A DNA stretch of 64,000 nt from Cordilura impudica. Taxonomy: Eukaryota > Arthropoda > Insecta > Diptera > Scathophagidae. This document shows, piece after piece, positions 1 through 11,785 of the stretch. Position 1 is the first letter of the stretch. Every line of letters starts with the position of its first letter. The notes beneath the pieces are model-generated. The model saw only the letters and a program-made list of their open reading frames with translations. It ran no database searches and was not told where the DNA came from. The stretch covers positions 55,625,908 to 55,689,907 of the forward strand of contig OY821521.1 of NCBI GenBank assembly GCA_963682025.1, written 5' to 3'. A program made the translations under genes and the position numbers.

Positions 1-154
1 CCGGTACAAGAAATAAATTTATATGTGTATTAAAAGCAGTTGAATCTTAAATAATAAGAAAAACTATAGTGTAACTAATAATTTGGCCACCCACTGTATG
101 TATGTGAGATGTTGCCATGAAGCAAATTTTTAATAGTTTGTTAGATTTGACATA

Positions 155-592
155 TCTATAATATTAATAGGCAAGGCAATTTCTTGTGACCGATGTAACT
201 TTATCAGTTTTACCCCGACTTTGACCAAACATATCTCATTTGAAAGGTAATTTTTTTAACTGTCCACCAGATTTACAGATTTTACATTTTTACATTTTTT
301 TTTTTAGTAAAATGCATTTAAAGTTGCTACCTACACATACATAAAATTATACAATGCTGTGTGTGTGTGTGTTTATTAAATTTGTTAATGTGTTTGAAAA
401 ATAATTTTGGACATAAACCAATAACGACAATAACGCAATCGAATTTCATTATAATAATTGCATATCACACGCCCAATGTTGAATTGAATAGCATACCTTT
501 AGGTGTCATAAAACATTGAAAAAAATAAATTGAATGTAAAAATAAAATATCCTAGAATTTGTACTCGAATTTTGAGGGCTGGGCTCTGCTAG
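155..592 (+). mobile_element. Non-autonomous Helitron, complete copy
   Basis: The copy begins with TCTATAATATTAATAGG and ends with CTAG at 589-592. A short palindrome (ACTCGAATTTTGAG) lies about 15 bases before the end. It sits between an A at 154 and a T at 593, the A^T target expected of Helitrons. There is no coding capacity. Five relatives occur in the window (19961, 20315, 41838, 51063, 63528), which define the ends by comparison. Confidence 0.8.
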
Positions 593-894
593 TGTCAATT
601 AATACTGTAATTAATACTGCAAATTTTTGTCTGTGCGTATTTCGTGGTATTAAAAAACCCTCCGACTTTGAGGATATTTTCCAACAGAAATTTCTTTAGA
701 AAAACCTTCAGTATCATCTAAGGATTTTTAGCTGCAGAAAATCATAGCTTAATAAGATTCTTTTTTTTTTTTTTTGCGATTTTATTATTGTGGTTTTCAT
801 AATCTCAAGTATTTTTTTTCATATAGAAAAAAATAGTTGTTTAAGAGCATTATTTGACATAATCATGTGTTCAAATGAAAAGGTGAATTTTGTT
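593..894. other. Intron sequence, nothing recognised
   Basis: AT-rich sequence with T homopolymers between the Helitron and the mariner relic. No gene or repeat was recognised. Confidence 0.5.
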
Positions 895-1745
895 ATAAAA
901 TGAAAAATCTTTATTTATTCATCCAAGTCGATTTCATCGCCTTCACAGTAATCCCCCTCCAAAACAATACACTTATGTCACCGTTTGGGTTAACGTCATT
1001 GACGTGACTTTTTCGGTTGATTTCCTTTTATTTATCAACATAGTTTAGTCCCTTTCCTCTATACACATCATCCCGAAATTCTCAAACTTTTTAAGTCCTC
1101 CGCAAAGTAAGATTTCGAAAGGTCCTAAATATAGGCTTGTGTTGCAGCGATGACATCCTCATTCGTCTCGAATCTTTATCCGCCGAGCCAATTCTTTAAA
1201 TTTGAACACAAGGAAAACTCACAGGGAGCCAAATCTGGATTATGTGGATGCGGCAGCAATTGCCACCTAAACTGGACAAGTGTCCCCACCCAAGCATTAT
1301 CTTGATGGAGCATTACTAAATGGAGACTTTTTTTTGATTTCCTAGTATTTGGCCCATTTATTCTTTTTTCTTTTTTGTTCATGTATGCAATGTACATAGA
1401 TAATACCATGCATATCAAAAAAAAAAAAAAAAATCATAGCCCTAACCTTACCAGCCGATTAACTGCCTTTGCTTTCTTCGTGGCGGATTCACCTGGTACA
1501 ATCCATTTCTTTGACTGTTGTGTCATTTCTGGTGTTTAGCGTGGAATCCATGTTTCATCAACTGTTATGTATCGGTGAAGAAATTAATCAGGTTCGCGAC
1601 GGAAAAGATCAAAACTAGTCCAGAACGAAGTTTGTCATTTGTGGATGTACGGCCATGAAATTCATTTCCCCAATCGTAAATAGTGTAAAATGTGTCATGG
1701 ACTTTGTCTAACTAATCTTCGATCTCTATGAGTTTTGCCTTTCAA
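895..1745 (-). pseudogene. Mariner transposase pseudogene (DD34D type)
   Basis: Reading the minus strand gives broken but clear mariner transposase pieces. Around 1640-1480 there is a segment with ITVDETWI followed by QQSKKWIVPGES, containing the first catalytic Asp. After an A-rich insertion at about 1332-1436 come LHQDNA and LLPHPHNPDLAP, containing the second Asp; the third position of the triad reads CEF where mariners have SDF, so that Asp is lost. NLKNWLGG and a C-terminal tail follow. Several stops and frameshifts break the frame and no terminal repeats were found, so this is a dead copy. The subfamily was judged from motif wording only. It lies in the intron upstream of the first Eb1 exon in the window. 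Confidence 0.8.
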
Positions 1746-3025
1746 TTAAAAGTGTTTGACAGCACGAAATTCATTTTTTTTTATATTTTTCAAAAATGGC
1801 AAAAGTTGTCTCAACCAATCGATTGTTCAAAAAAAAAAAAAAAATAAACTGAGTGCCGGATTTGCATTTTTCACTAATCTACTAATCTACTTCCGATTCA
1901 TAACCAAAATTTTGATACTGCATTCAAAAGTATTTATTATTCTTTAACACCGATTAACAAACGATGGTTAACTTATGCACAAATACTACTTAACTCTTGA
2001 ATAATTCCTGAATATTAAATTAAAAATCTGTATGAAACAAAAAATATTTTATTTATATATATTTTTCAGGGACGTAACAGTTATAAGAGAAATGACGAAA
2101 AGGTCTTATTTAACCATTAACATTGAATTCAAATAAAGGTTTAATTACCCGTTATTTAATTTTGATCATCGAAACCAAGATTTTGGTTATGAATAACTAT
2201 TATAACAACCAACAAATTTTTTGGTTACCAATAACCATTATTGAAAGTAATTTTATTTTTTGGTTATCGCTACCCGGCATGTAATGGATGACTTCTACAG
2301 AGTTTGTAGTTTAATTATTGTACTACTTTAATTAAACTACTTAAATTTTGATTTTTAATGAACTTTTTATTTAATTAATATTTTATTTATAAAATTAATA
2401 AACATTTCTTACACACTGCCAGTTTTGTTTACTTTACCAAAGATATTTAAATAGCTTATCCTTCACACACCTTAGAAATACATCCATTACATCACAAATA
2501 CAATACGTATCAATCAATCAATACTTGCAGTGAATGTCAAACTGTTTTTGTAAAAATTTTGATTGTGATGACTTTCGAAATTTTATTCCCTTTATCACAA
2601 TAAAACAATTCCAAGTATTTCTTTTATAGTGAATTGTGTCGTTTCGAAATTCTATATAGGTCCAAGATTAAGTCTAAAATCAATTGAATTATGTTTAAAA
2701 ACTAATGAAATTATGTCTCTCACTATGTCCCTCTTTTGCTATTATATATTATATGTATATAATTTGTTGAAAGGTGAGTTTCATATGATTTTCAATGATT
2801 TTTTTTAACTGTTTGACCAAGTAATTTGTCTTCGCGTCCATAAAATATCACTTACTTTACACTTTAATGAATTGTACATTGTTTTTTTTGCAATATTTTC
2901 CATCTATCATTTAAAAAATTTTCCCCCTCTTTTTTCTTTGGTTTTTGTTTTGTTATTTTAATGTTTCATTTTCACCAAAAAAAAAATAAATATAAAATAT
3001 ATATGAAAAATAAAACTACGTGTAG
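1746..3025. other. Eb1 intron, no gene seen
   Basis: AT-rich intron sequence ending in the splice acceptor TGTAG at 3021-3025. The stretch at 1940-2280 repeats AACC/GGTT-type motifs in both directions and may be an old, unrecognised repeat. No exon for the Eb1 N-terminus was found here or further upstream in the window. Confidence 0.5.
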
Positions 3026-6000
3026 ATTATACCGATTGACAAATTGATAAAAGGCCGTTTCCAAGATAATTTTGAATTTTTACAATGGTTTAAAAAATTC
3101 TTTGATGCCAATTACGATGGTCATGATTATGATGCTAGTGCAGCTAGAGAGGGTGCACAAATGGGTTTTGGAGCGGGTAATGTAAAAAGTTTACCAGGAG
3201 CTGGTGGTGCCGGTAGTACATCATATAGAAAACCTGCAGCGGCTGTACCCATACAACGACCAGCAGTATCATCAACGGCAATGAGGCCTAGTATGTGATT
3301 GTCTTAAAAACTTTTTTATTTTTAAACATTTTTTTTTATTATTTATTTATGTATATATTTTTTTTTTAAGTTCACTTTATAATTTTCATTTAATAACACT
3401 GAAAAAGCACACTTTATATTTTAAACGCTTTTGTAAATTGTTTTATTTGACTTTAATTTAATTTAATTTTTTTTTTTTTTTTTTTTTTGTAAATTTGTTT
3501 AATTTTTTTCAATGACGTGCTTCGCGTTTTTTAAATAAAAAAGTTAATCTTAGCACTTATAATAAAGTTTTTGTTAATTATTTTAAGGTTGAAAGTTTTT
3601 AATGTTAATTATTGGCCTTTGTTTTATTAGCTACAAAAGTACCACCCCGTGCTGCTGTTCCTGCTGCAAATTCAAGATCGGCTATAGCCACTTCAAATAA
3701 TAGTGGTGCCGTTAAAAAAGCTAATGACAACCATGCTGTAAGTGCTGTATCAAATCAACAAATTGAGGAGTTATCTAGCCAGGTAATTTATTGTTTAGTT
3801 TTACATAAAAAAATTATCTTTTTATTGTGTTGTTTGTTTGTTTTAAGGTTATGGATATGCGTTTAAATTTGGAGGGTTTGGAAAAAGAAAGAGATTTCTA
3901 TTTCTCAAAATTGCGTGATATAGAAATTCTGTAAGTTTTTCTCTCAACTTGGAAAATGTGAAGAAAATTGTGTGTTATTATTATTATATTTCATTTCAGC
4001 TGCCAAGAAGCTGAAGAAGCCGATACACATCCTTTGATACAGAAAATTTTGGAAATTTTATATGCAACGGAGGTAGGTTTGGTAATTTTTTTTTGTTTAC
4101 TTAAATTATTTAAGAATTTCAAAAGGATTGCAAAAACATGAAATCTGTTATAAATTGTTTAAAAAATATATTTGAGCTGACTTTTTTAAAATAATCAGTT
4201 TTTAAATGTAACGAGACAAGATACAGAACTTTCGAATTTTATTAAAAGTTCCTCGGTGAAATTTTGATTACAATTTTGATAATGAAAAGTTCTAAAAGCA
4301 AGATTTTAGATGGTAGTTAAACTCAGTTTGCTAAACCTAATCTAATCAAATAATGATAAGAGCGTGTTTTGGAAATGTCAATTTAACTTAGTTTCGTTAC
4401 ACTCGCTAGAGCTAAATTATATTTTCCGAAGGAATGGCGATCAGCATATGAGAAAAATTTGAGTTTTAGTAAAATTTAATAAATAAAATAGACAAATAAT
4501 TAAAGTTTGAAAAATAAACATTTATTTTATCTTTAATGAGCTTTAACAGCTAAACATAAGCAGTCGTCAAGTTGGTTTGGAGTCATACGTATATGATATT
4601 TACATTTAATGTAATTCATATGAGAAAAATGATGATTCGCATAAATATATGGATGCAATACATGAATGAACTCTAAGATAGGCATCTTCTAATAGCGGAT
4701 ATTTATACCCTATACCAATATGTGGTTTGGGTATAATGACTTTGTGCTGCTGTTTGTAACTACCAAAAATATTTGACCTAGATCCATCTTATTATACCGA
4801 TTGACTCAGAATCACTTTCTGAGTCGATTTAGCAATGTTCGTCCGTCCGTCTGTCTGTGTGTCCATGTAAAGCTTGTAATCAAACTACAGGTCGCAAATA
4901 TGAAATTTGGTATGTAAGCTTTCATCGGCCATAGGATGAACGCTATTGAAATTGGTAAAATTCGGTCCATGTTCAGACCTAGTCCCCATACAAGCGAACC
5001 CTATGAAATCGACATGAAGTGCCATAAGATCCAAATTATAATATAGATCTCAGTCAAATTGGGTTTTTATGTGTTTATTATATCCATTAATCAGTATTCC
5101 AAAAATAATCCCTATAGGACAATTCTTAGTCATAGGTCCCATATAAGCTGCTTCCCGATCTTCACTTAAATCTATCGGAAACCAAAAATATTGCACAGAT
5201 TTTTCTCAAATTTGGTTTGTATATATTTTTTCAAAATATAAGTGACATTACCAAATATGGTCAAGATCGGTCCATTTTTCGACCTAGTCCCCATATAAAT
5301 ATAGCACCCGATATGAACTTTTTCATATTTGCAGCAAAAAAATTAATAACAATGCCACTCATATTTGGTTTATACTTATTTTCTATATCGAATTAGTTGG
5401 GCCGAAAGATAGGGTCTCTAAACCATGGTATAAGGTATCATATGGACGGTCTAGACCGACTATAATTTTCTTACTTGTTTTTAATTGTAATAAACTTCCA
5501 TATTTCATATTGATCAAAAGATTTCAATCGAATATCGCATTGTAGTTCAATTAACTCCATTTCCAATCTAACTATATTCATACTAAATTCTTCTCCGATT
5601 AGTGCAGCTATATTTTCTATATTTATTTTAGAAACTGGTGTTAATAAATATGAAACGATTGGATGAAATTTTTCAAAGTCTACAAATCTCTTTTGAAATA
5701 TTACCAAATTGTTTGTATTCACATGTTTAATATTTGAACCCATTTCGTCTTTTATTTTGAGAAATGTTTCAGATCTTTTTTTTAATAATTTGAGATATCC
5801 ACAATTCTAGTTTAATTTTAAATGTATCGATGCTAGTAAAAGTAAAGTAACCGTCGAATTACATATTAAACAAGTACACTTATCTCTATACATAATGAAT
5901 AAAAATTTGTCTTTCCAATCTTCATTGAAATGGTATGTCTCTGATTTTTTTATTAACACTCATTATGGGCAATATTTAAACTATTTAATTTATTAGCAGA

Positions 6001-9000
6001 AAATAGAACTTCTTTTCACAACAGAAAAAATAATACTAATATAAATATTTCAAAAATCAAAGCGTAAAAACTAACGAGCCTACTTAAATGAAATATTATA
6101 AAATATATCGATTTTTTATTCGGTTTGGTAAATCAGTATTTAAAAAATCAAAACTTAAAAACTAGCAGCCTACTAAAATGAACTAGGAACAAAACTCTTT
6201 TTTTATTCTGTTTGGTTTATAAATAAGAAAATATGTAGAAGAAAATTAACTTTTAAGGCAATATAAATTTAAAATTAAGTTATCTCGGGATCGACTTAAA
6301 ATCTCTTACCGATCGACCAGTAGATCGCGATCGACTTTTTGGGTACACCTGCTTTAGACCGATGTTTTGGGTGTCACTTGAATTTAGTTTGTTTAAACTC
6401 AAGTATTTAAGTATTAAATTCTTCAGGCGGCCGATTTTTTGGGGATGTCAGTTAAACGCGCATTTTTAGCCACTAATGACTTTAAAAGATTTTTAAAAAA
6501 CTATTTTTGACTAACAAGTGAAACATTTGAGTTTAATCAAAATAAGTTCAACTTATATACCCAAAACTCCTTTCTAAGTCAATCAAATAGTATATGTGTA
6601 TATATTAGGGTGACAGCCATTTTTTTTTAGAATTTCAAGACGTGCGGGTCGGATTATTGTGACACTGGATCTAAAACTTTAGTGCTCAAAATTTGAGCCA
6701 TTCGGACAATGCTTTCTGGACGCGCATTGAGTTTAAAGTTCAAATATGCATTTATATGTAAAATTATCAAAACAAAAAAAAAAAAAAAAAAAAATCTTTC
6801 ACAAAAATGTTAATATTAATAATTGTGTTTCAATTAAATTAATTAATAAACCATAATCTAGAGTAAATTATCTTTCTAATAAAACAACAAAATCTATTAT
6901 CGGTTGAAAAACAGCCAAGTTACTTGTATATCAAGTTCCCCAGGCAATAAGTGCGCCGCAGCCCACTTGATTTAGAAAATCGAGCTCACATTTTTAAAGA
7001 CATTGAAACAATTTACAACAACAACATTTTTGCATTCTCCAAAATATCGAAATAATATATATTTGTGGAAGGATTTCGATAAAACTTGTTAATAATATTT
7101 TAATTATTCTAAAAAATAATATTCTGGACTTATTTTCTGAAATTTGAAATTTGAGTTTGAAATTCGCTTGTCCCGAACTGTGTCCTAGTTTAATTTTTTT
7201 TTCAGAATTATTATAGTCATATAAGGGTATATCTTATATTCAAAAATTGCTATACACATATGACAGCAATATTAATTTTTGATTTCAAACTGTTCTCTGA
7301 TAAAACTGTCAAATATAATATTAATTTTGATATCATGCATGATTAGTACGACTATTTCTTAATAGATATTGCAGATAGCACTTTTTGAATATAAGCCCTC
7401 GATATACAAATTTGTTTGTACTGTCTTAAATACAAAAACTAATTAATCTACATATTTTCATAAAATAACGAATACATTTCAGGAATTTTATGAATACATT
7501 AAATGTTTTATTTAAAAAAATCCTGATGAAGAAAATATTTAGAGATTTTCATAAAAGTCAATTTGACATCAAGAGTACGGATTAAGTTCAAAAAATAAGT
7601 CCAGAATATTATTTTTTAGAATTATTTAAATATTATCAACAAGTTTTATCGGAATACTTCCACAAATATATATTATTTCGATATTTTGTATTAAAAATTG
7701 TAAATCTCCTTAAATTTGACCTTTGTCCTTAAAGAGGAACAGTATATAGTGTTTGAATTTAACCTTAATTTACAAGCTTGAGAACTTATATCAAGTAGTA
7801 TAATATTTTGACAAAAAATATTTGAAATATGAAAAATCACATTTTTCTTGAAATCCGCAGAAATAAAAACGCTGCCCTCGCCAAATTAAGAACATGATAT
7901 CTACAATATTTGGCATTTTTAATCACACATATTTTGTTAATAAGACCTTAAAGTCCAATCGTTGATTTCGGTAAATTTATTGAACAAAATTTTGGAAAAA
8001 GTAAAATTGGAGGTTTTGAAATAGTGCCGTTTTGACATTAATTTAGAACGACATAACAATAGACGAGATGCAAACCACTTTAAATAACATCATTTTGGGA
8101 TAATGTAAAAATGTTGCTGCTGTAAATTATTTAAATGTTTTTAAAAATGTGAGCTCGATTTTCTTAATCAAGTGGGCTGCGGCGCATTTATTGCCTGGGG
8201 AAGTCGATATAACTTGGCTGTTTTCCGACCGATAATAGATTTTGTTGTTTTACTTTGAACTTTAAACTCAATGCGCGTCCAGAAAGCATTGTCCGACTTG
8301 GCTTAAATTTAGCGCACTAAAGTTTTAGATCAAGTGTCACAATAATCCGACCCGCACACCTAAAAATTCGACCAATTTTTTTTTATACAAACCGCTGTCA
8401 CCCTTGTGTGTATATATATAGTAAAAAGTACAAAAATTGAGTTTAATCAAAATAAGTTTAACTGATATACCAAAACTCGTTCAAAGTCAAAAAGTTTTGG
8501 AATTATAAGACCGACTTTTAAGCAAGTAAATCAAACGAAGTTATGTTAAACTCGAGATTTTTAACGCTTTAGACGGAGTTTTAAATACCTATAAAACAGA
8601 TATTTTAATGCCAATAAGTTTCAAACAATTTCACTAAAGTGATAAAAATCGTGTGTTTCATTCGGCCTTGAGTTCAATGAAACAAAGATTAACTAACATT
8701 CCAGAAACTAAACTTAGATTAACTGACATTCTAAAAACTCGGCTTTATTCTATAGTTTGGAAGTAATTAGTGTTTTAAAATGCAAGTTCAACTGAACTAA
8801 GTTGGTACGTGATTTTTGTATCATAAAAATCGCAAAAATCGCAAAAATCGCAAAAATTATAAATTATAAATTATAAATTATAAATTATAAATTATAAATT
8901 ATAAATTATAAATTATAAATTATAAATTATAAATTATAAATTATAAATTATAAATTATAAATTATAAATTATAAATTATAAATTATAAATTATAAATTAT

Positions 9001-9950
9001 AAATTATAAATTATAAATTATAAATTATAAATTATAAATTATAAATTATAAATTATAAATTATAAATTATAAATTATAAATTATAAATTATAAATTATAA
9101 ATTATAAATTATAAATTATAAATTATAAATTATAAATTATAAATTATAAATTATAATTATAATTATAAATTATAAATTATATATTATGAATTATAAATTA
9201 TAAATTATAATACATTTAAAATTTAAAATCTAAATTTAAAATTAAACATTAAACATTAATAATTAATAATAAAAATTAAAAATTTTAGTTGCATTCTTTA
9301 GTTTCTTACCTGTTTTTATTATTTTTGTTTTTCTGTATCAAATAAAATTATTTAAAAATTTTCTTTTTTTTAATATTAATAATTTGTAGCCAAGAATCAT
9401 TTGATTTTTTTTTTAACTATCGTATGACTTCTAAGGTCTCAAAACAGGCTTATAGGGATCAAATTTTGGGTATTATTGTGATGCCGGCTGCGTTAAATAA
9501 TGAATTTCATTGGTGTTCTATGAAGTACTTAGGGTTTTTCTACTCTAGTAAAAGAAAAATAATAATAATAAAATAGTAATTAATTCTTTTTAAGAAGAAA
9601 ACCTATTAACTTCAAATTTAATTGGCATTCGGATTTAATGTTTCAAAGGGTAGCCGCCGTACCCAATATTGGGGGAGGGTATCAAAAATTCGGCACAGCC
9701 AGAATTTAACACTCTTACTTGTTTATATTAAAATAAAAACTGTTAAACTTTTTTTTTTTTTTTTTTTTGAACAATACCATCTCTTAAATAGTTTTTTAAA
9801 TTAGAATATGAAATGTTTTTTAATCCTTCCTTTTATAATTCTTGTATTCTGTTTATTGTGTTAAATTTATATTAACATATTAATTTTATTCTATTACAGG
9901 ATGGCTTTGCGCCACCAGATGAAAATCCACCAGAGGATGAAGAATATTAA
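3026..9950 (+). CDS. Eb1: EB1, microtubule plus-end-binding protein (3' five exons)
   Basis: EB1-family proteins track growing microtubule plus ends through an N-terminal calponin-homology (CH) domain and recruit partners through a C-terminal coiled coil and an EEY tail. Exons seen: 3026-3290, 3631-3782, 3848-3930, 4000-4072 and 9900-9950, all with GT-AG borders and consistent phase (0, 1, 0, 2, 0). They encode 207 residues. The order is the end of the CH domain ([20 protein letters not shown]), a Pro/Ala/Ser-rich linker, the EB homology coiled coil ([20 protein letters not shown]) and an acidic tail ending EDEEY. Roughly the first 85 residues must be encoded upstream of the window. No frame damage is visible, so this is a live host gene. 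The intron at 4073-9899 is inflated to 5.8 kb by mobile elements. Confidence 0.96.
4690..5480 (+). mobile_element. Helentron-like element, family B
   Basis: Begins near TATACCCTATACCA and contains a stretch with GTCCGTCCGTCTGTCTGTGT. It ends with the hairpin GGTCTAGACC followed by TTTTCTTACTTGTT. The same sequence occurs in reverse at 45541-46310. The terminal hairpin plus CTTACTTGTT resembles dipteran DINE-1/Helentron ends (family knowledge). It has no open reading frame and lies inside the last Eb1 intron. Confidence 0.6.
5481..6351 (-). pseudogene. hAT transposase remnant with one terminus
   Basis: A 90-residue minus-strand frame (5743-5471) resembles the region before the C-terminal dimerisation domain of GTF2I-repeat/ZBED-like hAT transposases ([15 protein letters not shown], then [11 protein letters not shown]). 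The conserved dimerisation segment itself is missing. About 550 bp upstream, read on the minus strand, the sequence starts CAGGTGTACCCAAAAAGTCG and continues into GATCG-rich sequence. This is a typical hAT terminus, ending at 6351. I did not find the opposite terminus or a target duplication. It is an internally deleted, dead element. Confidence 0.5.
6608..8403. mobile_element. Foldback element with very long inverted arms
   Basis: The left end GGGTGACAGC and right end GCTGTCACCC open long inverted arms. The left arm (about 6608-7180) and right arm (about 7590-8403) share, in inverse orientation, GTGCGGGTCGGATTATTGTG, the segment ending CTGGACGCGCATTGAGTTTA, AACAGCCAAGTTA, GCCGCAGCCCACTTGAT and a stretch around ATATCGAAATAATATAT. 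The arms are diverged by scattered substitutions and a poly-A insertion near 6775. No open reading frame of note is present. A relative lies at 41010-42700. No clear target duplication was found. Confidence 0.7.
8856..9208. repeat. 7-bp satellite (ATAAATT)n
   Basis: About 50 nearly perfect head-to-tail copies of a 7-base unit ATAAATT, with a few variants at the 3' side, preceded by a short run of CGCAAAAAT units. It lies upstream of a Helentron-like terminus at 9640-9727, in the same arrangement as the (AAAAATT)n array near 35.1-35.65 kb. Confidence 0.9.
9640..9727 (+). mobile_element. Helentron-like 3' terminus, family A
   Basis: Contains GTACCCAATATTGG, then GGGTATCAAAAATTCGGC, a short palindrome (CGGCACAGCC) and AACACTCTTACTTGTT. 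It matches 35660-35755 and 39518-39570 base for base over much of its length. These are the expected 3' terminus of DINE-1-like Helentrons. The satellite upstream is probably the core of the same element; the 5' end was not located. Confidence 0.6.
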
Positions 9951-10192
9951 GTTTGTTTGTGTGGTGTGTTCTCTATATATTATTATTTTATTTCTTTCGT
10001 TTAAAAATATTTCACTCTTTACTTGTTTTTTTGTATACAAAAAGAAAATTTACTTTGTTTTTCATAAACTTTATCGCAAAGAACTACAACATAAAATGTT
10101 GAACATGAAGTTGAAAATTTTTGCTAAACTATTTTTCCTACCTTCTCAGCTCCCCATATAAATATATTCAAATTAAAAAAGAAATAACCTTT

Positions 10193-10198
10193 AATAAA
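10193..10198 (+). promoter_or_regulatory. Candidate Eb1 poly(A) signal
   Basis: AATAAA about 245 bases after the Eb1 stop codon. Other AATAAA copies follow at about 10297 and 10374, so which one is used is unknown. Confidence 0.3.
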
Positions 10199-10968
10199 AA
10201 ATATAAAAAAAAAAAACTAACAAAAGAATTATAAAATAATTGTAATGAGAGTGAGAGACACTATAAAATACAAATTTAATAACTTCTTAAATTTTCAATA
10301 AATGAATTACTCGATTACTCGATAAAGAAAGCAATCAAACATGCAAATCAAGAATGATACGAAATTCTAATAATAAAACAAATATAATAAAGCCATTTTT
10401 ATTTAAACATATAAACAAATATCTCTCATAACCTACAAAAAATTAAATATTTTTCAATGCTCAAAAACATGTGTACTTTCTGTTCTCTAAGGAATTTTAT
10501 TACAATGTGTAATACTTTTTTTTGCCAACAAAGAAAAATATTTTAACAAATTTTTATTTTAAGTATAACTTTGTCCTAATTACTCCAATTAATTTTCCCC
10601 TTTTTTATTATCAAACACACACACGCAGTCATTATTTAATTCTTAAATTTTAAGTTTAAAAATTTAAAAATTTAAAAATACTATTTAAAAAAAATATTGA
10701 AAAAAAAATTAACTCGTAACTTCTTAATGGCCTTTAAAAATTAAAAATGTTGTAGTTGGAAAATAAAATTTAAAATTGATATTTTTGAAAATTTTTTTTT
10801 TATTTTTTGATACAAAATCATTTTGTGTATTTTTCATAAGTATCTGAAAATTTTTTCATTATTGCATTTAATATTAAAAATAAATCACGCTAGTTTTTTT
10901 CACTTTTCTAATTGTTTTTGTACTTTTGAAATTAAATTATTTTATATTAAATTAAACAAAACAAAAAA
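10199..10968. other. Eb1 downstream region, no further gene seen
   Basis: AT-rich sequence, probably 3' UTR and flank of Eb1, up to the left edge of the Penelope cluster. No open frame with recognisable similarity. Confidence 0.4.
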
Positions 10969-11052
10969 ACCTTAATAGTATTATTACACACTTAATCTAA
11001 ATTTTACATTTTAATTTTATTTATTAAGTACTAAATTGTACGTGTTACTAAT

Positions 11053-11060
11053 GTGATCAC
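11053..11060. repeat. hAT target-site duplication, left
   Basis: GTGATCAC, repeated exactly at 14566-14573. It is itself a palindrome. The uninterrupted + Penelope copy has a single GTGATCAC at 19158-19165, which proves the pre-insertion site. Confidence 0.95.
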
Positions 11061-11785
11061 CAGGGAAACCGCAAATATGCAATATCATGTTTTTTCCTGT
11101 GCGTCGTATGGACCCATGGATAGACTATTTATCCGTTTCAGAACAATTTAAGAATTCTGGCATCAATTTGTTAGAGCATATTTTAGCATATTTCACCCTT
11201 TAGAGCATATTTTTGCATTTTTCAGCTTTAAGAGCATATTTTGAGATAAAAGCATATTTTTAGGGCATATTTCGACATTTTTAGAGCATATTTGTGACTT
11301 TTAGGGCATATTTCTGTCTTTTAGGGCATATTTTAACTTTTTATACATTCATATTTTTTTTTAATATACGCTAAACTTATATTAGCGCTTTTTTTTTAAT
11401 TTGATTCTGTTTAACACACTGTTTTTACATTTTTTTTTCGTATTGTCTTGTTTTGCGACACAAACAACAATAAAACATATGGTTTTGTGTATTGCAGTTT
11501 GTTACATTTGAATTTGTGTACATATGTATGTGAAAAAAAAACAAAAAAATATTTGTGCATTTTACATGTGTTTCGTCATCTTTTAAATCAAATTCATATT
11601 TGACTTGAAATTTTGAATTCGTTTGTTGGTAGCACTACCAAATCAAAGAAGAAAACAAAACGGGGAATAACTTTTTTCGCTGTACATATTCCAGTTTTAT
11701 ACAAAAAGATAAGCAAATGTAAGTATGGATAGAAAATAAAAACGAATTTATATTTTTATTATTTTTTTTTTTTTGGAATTTGTAG

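Noticed and set aside
8856..9208. Possible CRISPR-like array of regular repeats
   Set aside because: The units are 7 bp, contiguous and without spacers; this is a simple satellite in a eukaryotic genome.
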